A stretch of 6,783 bases of DNA from positions 1 through 6,783 of the forward strand of contig CALGIY010000131.1 in NCBI GenBank assembly GCA_937914965.1. The letters run 5' to 3'. This document shows, in pieces, positions 1 to 5,091 of the stretch. The position numbers and the translations under genes were made by a program. Source of the stretch: an uncultured Thermoanaerobacteraceae bacterium (GTDB lineage Bacteria > Bacillota > DSM-12270 > Thermacetogeniales > Thermacetogeniaceae). The notes under the pieces are model-generated. The model searched no databases and had not been told where the DNA came from. It saw only the letters and a program-made list of their open reading frames with translations. The number at the start of each line of letters is the position of its first letter. Position 1 is the first letter of the stretch.

Positions 1-352
1 GCTGGCAATGAACCCGCACGACTACGTGGTCTCGACCATCGGCATGCTGCGCCCCGAGAAACGCCAGGCCGACCTGCTGCGCGTGGTGCTGCGGCTGCGC
101 CGCCACGCGGTGCCGGCCACCGCGCTGGTGGTGGGCATGGCCACCGCCGCCACCCAGGCGTACGCGAACGAGCTGCGCATCCTGGCCGCGCAGCTCGGCA
201 TTGCCGAGCACGTGGTGTTCGCCGGCCACCGCGCCGACGTGGCCGATCTGATCCATGCCTCCGACGTGGTGCTGGTGCCGTCCGCCACCGAAGCCTGGTC
301 GCGGGTGGTGCCGGAGTCGTTCGCCGTGCGCTGCCCGGTGGTGGCCAGCGAT
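1..352. other. GC-rich segment with foreign codon use, ending at an abrupt composition junction
   Basis: By direct count, bases 1-360 are 259/360 G+C (72%), while 421-600 are 81/180 (45%). Third codon positions are almost all G or C up to the GTG GCC AGC codons (341-349). They then switch to ATA GGA GGA (353-361) inside the conserved SDIGGLPEIV motif. The change falls within one gene and in a motif shared by many GT4 genes, so homologous recombination, a chimeric amplification product or a false assembly join are all possible. I favour an artefact because the segment lies at the window edge and a frameshift follows within about 35 bases. Confidence 0.7.
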
Positions 353-445
353 ATAGGAGGACTGCCGGAGATCGTCTGCCCAGGGGAAGACAGGGCTGTT
401 GGTACCCCCGGAAGACCCGGAAGCTTTAGCAGCAGCTGTGGTTGA
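2..445 (+). CDS. GT4-family glycosyltransferase, C-terminal (nucleotide-sugar binding) domain, 5' partial and frameshifted
   Basis: This is a retaining glycosyltransferase of the GT4 / glycosyl transferases group 1 type, which transfers a sugar from a nucleotide-sugar donor, usually onto cell-envelope glycans. The frame is open to the left edge; the first ATG at 8 is internal, because the reading starts at the GT-B second-domain motif IGMLRPEK. Counting from that ATG, the family EX7E motif is visible as E95 and E103 (TEAWSRVVPE), followed by the conserved SDIGGLPEIV at 114-123. The true protein ends in another frame: after PG (residues 125-126) a one-base shift in a G4 run at 383-386 makes the last 20 or so residues meaningless, while KTGLLVPPEDPEAL continues in the frame starting at 387. 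Codons up to about residue 115 are very GC-rich, unlike everything downstream. The family is certain; the donor and acceptor cannot be told. Confidence 0.85.
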   Translation: MAMNPHDYVVSTIGMLRPEKRQADLLRVVLRLRRHAVPATALVVGMATAATQAYANELRILAAQLGIAEHVVFAGHRADVADLIHASDVVLVPSATEAWSRVVPESFAVRCPVVASDIGGLPEIVCPGEDRAVGTPGRPGSFSSSCG

Positions 446-581
446 TCTACTAAAAAACAAGAGTTTGGCAGCATCTTTAAGACACCAGGGAAGGGAACTG
501 GTGCTGCGGGATTTTACCCGAGAATGTATGCTGGAAAGGACCAGGGAGATTTATGAAAGTGTTTTACGAGAGGACCAATAG
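387..581 (+). pseudogene. 3' remnant of the GT4 glycosyltransferase, continuing after a frameshift
   Basis: This is the C-terminal tail of the glycosyltransferase, starting with KTGLLVPPEDPEALA, which is the standard continuation of GGLPEIV-x-x-G in GT4 enzymes. The rest is the usual helical tail (DLLKNKSLAASL...LERTREIYESVL) ending at TAG 579-581. It has no believable start of its own: the first in-frame start-like codon is TTG at 399, inside the conserved motif and without a Shine-Dalgarno. It should therefore be read as one gene with the segment at 2-386, separated by one extra G in the G4 run at 383-386. Its base composition (45% GC over 421-600) matches the rest of the window, unlike the first 350 bases. 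It overlaps the start of the next gene by 29 bp, which suggests translational coupling in the native locus. Confidence 0.8.
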
Positions 582-2781
582 AATACTCAAAACGGCAGCA
601 TCATTTTGTATGTTGTTAATTCTTTTTTCTTTATTACCTTGCGTTGCTTGGGCGGCCGAAAACAAAGAGCCTCAGCGCCAGGTAATTCTTATTAACTGTG
701 ATTACCTGAGTTCAGAGGATCTTAATAAACCAGAATTTGCTCATCTCCACAGTTTCTTTGGAGATGGCAGCATAGCTCTTTTGAATACAAATACTGCAGG
801 GGCTCGCAACAGGCAGAATGCTGCCGCAACTATCAGCGCCGGACGGGTTGCTTCAGGTACCACTGTAGAACCACTTGTTTTTGGTCCCCGGGAAACCATC
901 AGGGGTGAAGACCCTCTGGTAGTTTTCCAGGCACGAACAGGAATGACTGCGGATAGTGGAAACCTCATTGTTTTAGATCTACCTTCTATACAGTGGGCCA
1001 ACAATGATGGCCAGAATAAAGCGGAACCAGGTGCCCTGGGAGATGCTTTACATAAAAAAGGGCTCAAAACAGCGGCCATTGGCAACGCTGATCTGCCTGG
1101 AAACATGCTATACCAAAGGTCCGCAGCTCTGATTGCTATGGACCGGAGGGGCATTATTGACAGTGGGAATGTCTCTGAGGAAGTCCTTCGATATGACCCC
1201 CGGGATCCTCTCAGCTACCGTACTGATAATAAAAAGCTTAAAAAGGTATATTCTCAACTGCAGCCAGAAGTAGATTTTATGGTTATCGACCTTGGGGATC
1301 TAGTGCGACTCGAACAAAAAAGGCAGGACCTTTCCACAGAGGTTTATCTGCAGGAAAGGGAAAAAATTTTACATGATTATGATGATTTTATCGGATTTTT
1401 GATGGATAAAACCGATATGTCGCACAGCCTTATACTGATCACAACCACAACACCTACCGTACAAGCTAACACGGACAATAGGCTTTTTGGTTTGATTGGC
1501 GTCCAAGGAGAGGGCATGCAAGAGGGTTTGCTGGCAACCCCTACCACTAGAAAACCAGGAATTATCACTTTAACCGACATTGCGCCCAGCATTGGAGCCT
1601 TTCTGAATATACCAGCTGATCAATTGTACATCGGCCGACCCTGGCATGTTGTACCAGCTGTAAATAATTTGGATATGATGCAGACAATTGAGAATCGAAC
1701 GGTTTTTACATCATTCCTCCGTCCTCCGCTGGTCAAGGGCTATGTTCTCCTGCATCTTGTTGCGTTGGCCAGTGTCCTCTTTTTTCTAGTTTTTGATCCG
1801 AAGAAAGTAATCTATCTGGCTCCCCTCCTGCTGGGGCTCATTGCGGTACCGCTGACCTGGTTGCTGGTTAGTATCGCTCCGATCACCAATCTGTGGTTAT
1901 TTTTATTCTTATGTTTAGTGATCGATGTTGCCTTAGTTTTGCTGAGTATCTGGCTGGCCCGGGACCGAGTTATTGATCCCTTGATCTTCCTCTGCTTGGC
2001 TACGGTTGCTGCACTGCTGCTGGACACTGTTACCGGAGGATTTTTACAAAGGTATTCGGTCTTAAGTTATGACCCTATGGCTGGAGCGCGTTTTTATGGG
2101 ATCGGCAATGAGTACATGGGAGTTCTCCTGGGTGCAGCTATTACCGGTGTATCCCTTTTGATTCAGCGGTTAAAAAGGTCTCCGATTGTGCAATATATGC
2201 TTGTCAGTATTCTTTTCCTTTCTGTGCTGGTTGTTTTAGGAGCTCCCCAGTGGGGAAGCAACTTCGGGGGTTTTACAGCAACATTCCTCGCTTTTGGGTA
2301 TACTTTTTTGCGCTTATTCCAGATCCGACTGCGGCCGCGGGATGTTCTGGTTGGGTTGGCAGTTGTAGGTGTTCTCTGTGGGGGGGTGTTTGCTCTAGAC
2401 TTCATGAGACCGCCAGAACTACGGTCGCATTTTGGTCAATTTGCTTTTGCTGTACAGACTTCGGGGTTATCTGCATTTACGGATGTGGTTGCCCGGAAGT
2501 TGGCCATGAACTATAAGTTGATTAGGTACACTATCTGGACGCGAGTCCTTTTAAGCAGCCTGCTGGCTCTGGGGATACTTTTTTACCGGCCTGTGGGCAT
2601 CTTTAGACGCCTGCTAACCAAGAACCCTGCCATTGCTGCGGGGCTTAGTGGGGGGGTGCTGGGAGCCTTTACCGCTTTAGTCTTCAATGATTCGGGAATT
2701 GTGGCAGCTGCAACCGCTATTATATTCCCTGCAGCAACATTATTTTACCTGGTTCTCAGGGAGCAGGCAACATCGCTATAA
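553..2781 (+). CDS. Exported alkaline-phosphatase-superfamily-like domain fused to a polytopic membrane domain, function unknown
   Basis: This 742-residue protein starts with a clear signal peptide: a basic n-region (K2, R7, R10, K13), a hydrophobic core at about 15-31 and a likely cleavage after AWA (32-34). The signal, plus AGGGAG at 543-548, supports the ATG at 553. Residues about 43-365 resemble the alkaline phosphatase / phosphoglycerate mutase fold: VILINCDYLSSEDL at 44-57 is like the first metal-ligand strand, TISAGRVASG at 93-102 is like the nucleophile region, then VIDLGDLVRL (244-253), ITTTTPT (296-302) and ITLTDIAPSIGAFL (338-351). The late TxDHG-type metal site is not recognisable, so the domain may be non-catalytic. 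Residues about 395-736 hold roughly ten or more membrane segments (for example 397-414, 418-440, 445-468, 474-491, 521-538, 549-563, 597-615, 661-678, 693-711, 715-735). Polar motifs YGIGNEYMG (515-523), GSNFGG (568-573) and FNDSGI (711-716) lie in or beside them. Overlap with the glycosyltransferase tail suggests an envelope-glycan role, which is inference. Confidence 0.85.
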   Translation: MKVFYERTNRILKTAASFCMLLILFSLLPCVAWAAENKEPQRQVILINCDYLSSEDLNKPEFAHLHSFFGDGSIALLNTNTAGARNRQNAAATISAGRVASGTTVEPLVFGPRETIRGEDPLVVFQARTGMTADSGNLIVLDLPSIQWANNDGQNKAEPGALGDALHKKGLKTAAIGNADLPGNMLYQRSAALIAMDRRGIIDSGNVSEEVLRYDPRDPLSYRTDNKKLKKVYSQLQPEVDFMVIDLGDLVRLEQKRQDLSTEVYLQEREKILHDYDDFIGFLMDKTDMSHSLILITTTTPTVQANTDNRLFGLIGVQGEGMQEGLLATPTTRKPGIITLTDIAPSIGAFLNIPADQLYIGRPWHVVPAVNNLDMMQTIENRTVFTSFLRPPLVKGYVLLHLVALASVLFFLVFDPKKVIYLAPLLLGLIAVPLTWLLVSIAPITNLWLFLFLCLVIDVALVLLSIWLARDRVIDPLIFLCLATVAALLLDTVTGGFLQRYSVLSYDPMAGARFYGIGNEYMGVLLGAAITGVSLLIQRLKRSPIVQYMLVSILFLSVLVVLGAPQWGSNFGGFTATFLAFGYTFLRLFQIRLRPRDVLVGLAVVGVLCGGVFALDFMRPPELRSHFGQFAFAVQTSGLSAFTDVVARKLAMNYKLIRYTIWTRVLLSSLLALGILFYRPVGIFRRLLTKNPAIAAGLSGGVLGAFTALVFNDSGIVAAATAIIFPAATLFYLVLREQATSL

Positions 2782-2826
2782 TTGTGAAAAATGGTGGATG
2801 GAACAAGTAGCGAATTTATGCAAAAT

Positions 2827-2842
2827 CCCTGTAATGACAGGG
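2827..2842 (+). terminator. Short hairpin after the membrane-protein gene, possible weak terminator
   Basis: CCCTGT (2827-2832) and ACAGGG (2837-2842) form a perfect 6-bp stem with an AATG loop, 46 bases after the stop at 2781. A T7 run at 2869-2875 follows, but about 26 bases further on, so this is not a standard intrinsic terminator. It could be a weak terminator or only a transcript-end stabiliser. The rest of 2782-2877 shows nothing else I can support. Confidence 0.3.
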
Positions 2843-2877
2843 GAGAAAGGGGAGGGCTAACAGCTTTATTTTTTTCG

Positions 2878-2905
2878 TTGACAAAATGTTGATAGATGCT
2901 AAAAT
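2878..2905 (+). promoter_or_regulatory. Sigma-A-type promoter for speD
   Basis: A perfect -35 box TTGACA (2878-2883), a 16-base spacer and a -10 box TAAAAT (2900-2905, five of six consensus positions) lie about 55 bases upstream of the speD start. A T-rich tract precedes the -35. This gives a short leader of about 45-50 bases with no room for a riboswitch. It indicates that speD is transcribed on its own rather than by read-through from the membrane-protein gene. Confidence 0.75.
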
Positions 2906-2946
2906 TTAAGAAGATTTATTGAGAAGCTAAAGGGACATTATTAACG

Positions 2947-2954
2947 AAGGAGGT
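2947..2954 (+). promoter_or_regulatory. Strong Shine-Dalgarno of speD
   Basis: AAGGAGGT lies 6 bases upstream of the ATG at 2961. It is a near-complete anti-16S match, of the strength typical of Bacillota, and it fixes the speD start. Confidence 0.85.
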
Positions 2955-2960
2955 CGAGAA

Positions 2961-3347
2961 ATGGCAGATGTTAACTCTTTGGGGCGTCATGTTTTAGCTG
3001 AATTATATGGTTGCGCCTTCGAAACATTAAATGACCCAGAGAAAGTGAAGGGGTTCATGATCGATGCAGCCCTCGTGGCAGGAGCAGAGATCCGGGAGAG
3101 TGTCTTCCACAAATTCAGCCCTCAAGGGGTAAGTGGTGTAGTTGTTATTTCTGAGTCCCATCTGGCGATTCATACATGGCCCGAACTAGGCTATGCTGCA
3201 TTGGATGTTTTCACATGCGGGGAAAGGGTTGACCCCTGGGATGCCTGTAAGTACCTCGTGGATAAGTTTAAAGCTGAGCATATTACAGCAACGGAAATGA
3301 GACGAGGTATCATCGAAACTGGCCAGAGGGCGGTTGTAAATCAATAG
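2961..3347 (+). CDS. speD: S-adenosylmethionine decarboxylase proenzyme (class 1B, pyruvoyl-dependent)
   Basis: It decarboxylates S-adenosylmethionine to decarboxylated AdoMet, the aminopropyl donor for spermidine synthesis, in the cytoplasm. The 128-residue length fits the short prokaryotic SpeD/SpeH form found in Thermotoga and Bacillus. The self-processing site is plain: VVISESHLAIHTWPE at 61-75, where by family knowledge the chain is cut between E65 and S66 and S66 becomes the pyruvoyl group. The other processing and catalytic residues match as H71 and C86 (in DVFTCGE). The N-terminal GRHVLAELYGC and KFSPQGVSGV (51-60) are also family hallmarks. The gene has its own promoter, a strong ribosome binding site and a strong terminator, so it is monocistronic. 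No spermidine synthase (speE) or arginine/ornithine decarboxylase is nearby, so the amine acceptor enzyme must be elsewhere. Confidence 0.97.
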   Translation: MADVNSLGRHVLAELYGCAFETLNDPEKVKGFMIDAALVAGAEIRESVFHKFSPQGVSGVVVISESHLAIHTWPELGYAALDVFTCGERVDPWDACKYLVDKFKAEHITATEMRRGIIETGQRAVVNQ

Positions 3348-3402
3348 GAGGGCGATATTTATTTTAGTAAGTTTAATAAGCAAAATAAGCAAAAAATCCA
3401 GG

Positions 3403-3444
3403 TAATAAGCCTTACAAAGATTTAAAGTAAGGCTTATTATTTTT
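3403..3444 (+). terminator. Intrinsic terminator of speD
   Basis: A perfect 13-bp inverted repeat pairs TAATAAGCCTTAC (3403-3415) with GTAAGGCTTATTA (3427-3439), with an 11-base loop. TTTTT (3440-3444) follows at once. This is a textbook rho-independent terminator about 55 bases after the speD stop. On the other strand the stem is followed within a few bases by a T6 run (AAAAAA at 3391-3396 on the + strand), so it could work both ways, although no minus-strand gene uses it. Confidence 0.88.
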
Positions 3445-3638
3445 GTCCTCTTGTGGAATGATTATCAATTTCCTCCGGGTTTCTTCCAACAAAGTATTAG
3501 TTCCTGCCAATCAAATTCAATTCAAAAAGACTTGCTAGCCTAAGATAACAAAAAATCTTTTGGTGTTTAAAGAGGAATTATTAAGGAAAAGGAGAATAGA
3601 AATTATGAGAGATTATATGCTTTTAAGAGGGGGTCGCG
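3445..3638. other. AT-rich intergenic leader before hdrC
   Basis: This gene-free stretch lies between the speD terminator and hdrC. The best promoter-like pair I can see is TTCAAA (3521-3526), a 17-base spacer and GATAAC (3544-3549), each four of six to consensus, so the hdr operon promoter is not firmly placed. A pyrimidine-rich patch lies at about 3468-3490. No Rex- or FNR-like palindrome and no known riboswitch core was recognised. A possible short reading frame with its own AAAAGGAG opens at 3605 and is listed separately. Confidence 0.4.
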
Positions 3639-3691
3639 ATGGGCGAGGTAAATTTGTCTCAGGTACTGGATCAAAATCGGTCGTTTGTTGA
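3605..3691 (+). CDS. Possible 28-residue upstream reading frame overlapping the hdrC start
   Basis: ATG at 3605 is preceded by AAAAGGAG (3587-3594) with a 10-base gap. The frame reads MRDYMLLRGGRDGRG and continues to TGA at 3689-3691, about 50 bases inside hdrC in another frame. The peptide resembles no family I know. It could be a leader that couples or dampens hdrC translation, since the hdrC Shine-Dalgarno lies inside it. The spacing is long and the coding evidence is only a start plus a ribosome binding site, so it may well be chance. Confidence 0.2.
   Translation: MRDYMLLRGGRDGRGKFVSGTGSKSVVC
3625..3634 (+). promoter_or_regulatory. Shine-Dalgarno of hdrC
   Basis: AAGAGGGGGT ends about 5 bases before the ATG at 3639 and decides this start over the ATG at 3605, which is in another frame. 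Confidence 0.6.
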
Positions 3692-4205
3692 CAGGGTAAT
3701 TGCGGAGAGCGGCCAGGATATTCGCCAGTGTTACCAGTGTGCCAAATGCTCTGGTGGATGCCCGGGCAGTACAGCAATGGATTACCCGCCAAACCAAATC
3801 ATCCGGATGCTGATGCTGGGTATGAAAGATAAGGTATTGAAATCCCAAACAATTTGGGCCTGTATGGGATGCAATACCTGTACAACTCGCTGTATTAGAA
3901 ATATTGAAGTGGCCAGTGTGATGGATACCCTGCGCCAAGAAGCAGTTAAAGCGGGTTATACTGACAAAGCAGCATCTGTGATCAGTTTCAATGAATCTTT
4001 TTTATGGACGGTCCGGAACTTTGGTCGGCTATTTGAAGCGGGTATGGCTATGATGAATAACACGAAAACTGGTAATTTTATGAAGGACATGCAGTTTGGA
4101 TTACCGTTGATGCTGAAAGGAAAAGCGTCAATGTTCCCCCACCGAATCAAAGGACGCAGAGAACTAAAGAATATTTTTGAAAAGACATGCGGGGGGGGGA
4201 AATAA
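3639..4205 (+). CDS. hdrC: Heterodisulfide reductase subunit C-like, two-[4Fe-4S] ferredoxin-type protein
   Basis: HdrC is the iron-sulfur wire that passes electrons to or from HdrB. Two cluster motifs are complete: C31, C34, C37, C41 (CYQCAKCSGGCP) and C75, C78, C81, C85 (CMGCNTCTTRC). The spacing CxxCxxCxxxC is the standard [4Fe-4S] pattern. The second motif ends in Ile rather than the usual Pro. At 188 residues it matches the soluble HdrC type, and I see no membrane segment that would suggest an HdrE-like anchor. The region from about 105 is helical, with an N-F-G-R-L-F-E-A-G stretch typical of HdrC C-terminal parts. It is immediately followed by hdrB, whose ATG begins on the base after the hdrC stop. 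No HdrA flavin subunit lies in the window, so the electron partner is unknown. The last residues (GGG) are encoded by a G9 run. Confidence 0.92.
   Translation: MGEVNLSQVLDQNRSFVDRVIAESGQDIRQCYQCAKCSGGCPGSTAMDYPPNQIIRMLMLGMKDKVLKSQTIWACMGCNTCTTRCIRNIEVASVMDTLRQEAVKAGYTDKAASVISFNESFLWTVRNFGRLFEAGMAMMNNTKTGNFMKDMQFGLPLMLKGKASMFPHRIKGRRELKNIFEKTCGGGK
4191..4199 (+). promoter_or_regulatory. G9 tract at the hdrC end, serving as the hdrB ribosome binding region
   Basis: Nine consecutive G bases encode the last three Gly codons of hdrC and lie 6 bases before the hdrB ATG at 4206. They are the only purine-rich, Shine-Dalgarno-like element available to hdrB. Length change by slippage would alter the hdrC C-terminus: eight Gs would place the stop at a TGA overlapping the hdrB ATG, and ten would extend HdrC by about 20 residues. 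It would also shift ribosome spacing slightly. Confidence 0.55.
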
Positions 4206-5084
4206 ATGACAAAGTATGCCTTTTATCCAGGCTGTTCATTAGAATCCGGTGGTATTGAATATGGGATGTCTAGTCAGGCGGTTGCGGAGGCTTTGGGTAT
4301 CGATTTTCTTGAGGTGCCTGATTGGAACTGCTGTGGTGCGTCTTCTGCTCACATGACAGACCATCTTCTGTCTCTTGCTCTTCCAGCTCGGATCATGGCT
4401 TTAGCTGAAACATTACCTGTGACAGAGATTATTGCTCCTTGCGCTGCCTGCCATGCTAGATTCGCTGCTGTAGAATATGAACTTGGCCGGGATGAGGAAC
4501 TTAAGCAAAAGGTTAACTCACTTTTGGAGCGCCCTTATACTGGTAAGGTAAAACTGAGATATTTTATAGATGTTTTCTCCAATCCAGAGACACTAAAAGA
4601 GATAGAAAATAAAGTTAAAAAAAGTTTGAAAGGCCTCAAGGTTGCCTGCTACTATGGGTGCTTGTTTGTAAAGCCTCCTAAAATCATGAAATATATTGAT
4701 GACCCTGAAAATCCCCAGTCGATGGATAACATCATTAGGGCTCTAGGGGCAGAACCTGTTCCCTGGCCCTATAAAACCGAGTGCTGTGGTGCATCCCTGG
4801 GAGTAACAAGTGAAGATCAATGTACAAAACTGTGCAATGATATTCTGAGGATTGCTAGGGATTCAGGAGCAGACTGCATTGCTGCTGCCTGCCCGCTTTG
4901 TCAAGCGAACCTTGATATGCGCCAGGTAACTGTAGAGAAAAAGTATGGTATCAGTTACAGGATGCCGATACCATTTTTTACACAGTTAATTGGGCTAGCT
5001 TTGGGGTTAAATCCGGTATCTCTAGGATTTAAAAAGCTTTTTGTCGACCCCGCGGGGATGCTGAAGAAAGTAGGAGTTGCTTAG
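4206..5084 (+). CDS. hdrB: Heterodisulfide reductase subunit B-like, two CCG domains with noncubane [4Fe-4S] clusters
   Basis: HdrB is the catalytic disulfide-reducing subunit of heterodisulfide reductases; in bacteria, relatives serve other thiol/disulfide or quinone-linked oxidoreductases. Both CCG (cysteine-rich) domains are intact. The first has C10 (YPGCSLES), C42-C43 (NCCGAS) and C79/C82 (CAAC). The second has C148 and C152 (CYYGC), C193-C194 (ECCGAS) and C229/C232 (CPLC). This is the ligand pattern of the two noncubane clusters seen in methanogen HdrB, so the active site should be functional. The 292-residue length is normal for the family. The gene abuts hdrC with no gap and is followed within 8 bases by the next gene if that starts at 5092. 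The natural substrate is unlikely to be CoM-S-S-CoB if the host is a bacterium, as inferred, and cannot be read from sequence. Confidence 0.94.
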   Translation: MTKYAFYPGCSLESGGIEYGMSSQAVAEALGIDFLEVPDWNCCGASSAHMTDHLLSLALPARIMALAETLPVTEIIAPCAACHARFAAVEYELGRDEELKQKVNSLLERPYTGKVKLRYFIDVFSNPETLKEIENKVKKSLKGLKVACYYGCLFVKPPKIMKYIDDPENPQSMDNIIRALGAEPVPWPYKTECCGASLGVTSEDQCTKLCNDILRIARDSGADCIAAACPLCQANLDMRQVTVEKKYGISYRMPIPFFTQLIGLALGLNPVSLGFKKLFVDPAGMLKKVGVA

Positions 5085-5091
5085 AAAAACC

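Noticed and set aside
22..474. Long minus-strand open frame opposite the glycosyltransferase
   Set aside because: It is the usual antisense shadow of a GC-rich gene: Ser/Thr/Ala/Arg-rich, with no family motif, and the + strand frame has clear GT4 motifs.
2250..2516. 88-codon + strand frame inside the membrane-protein gene
   Set aside because: It lies wholly inside the 742-residue coding region in another frame, and its Cys/Trp-rich translation has no recognisable motif.
2906..2946. Possible SAM or polyamine riboswitch upstream of speD
   Set aside because: The leader after the predicted promoter is only about 45-50 bases, with no SAM-riboswitch core or stable structure.
3361..3440. Repeated AATAAGC units as a CRISPR or direct-repeat array
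   Set aside because: The units are only seven bases, irregularly spaced, and one is simply the terminator arm; there are no spacers of constant length.
3603..3938. Minus-strand frame opposite hdrC
   Set aside because: Its His- and Cys-rich translation mirrors the cysteine codons of hdrC on the other strand; there is no ribosome binding site or family match.
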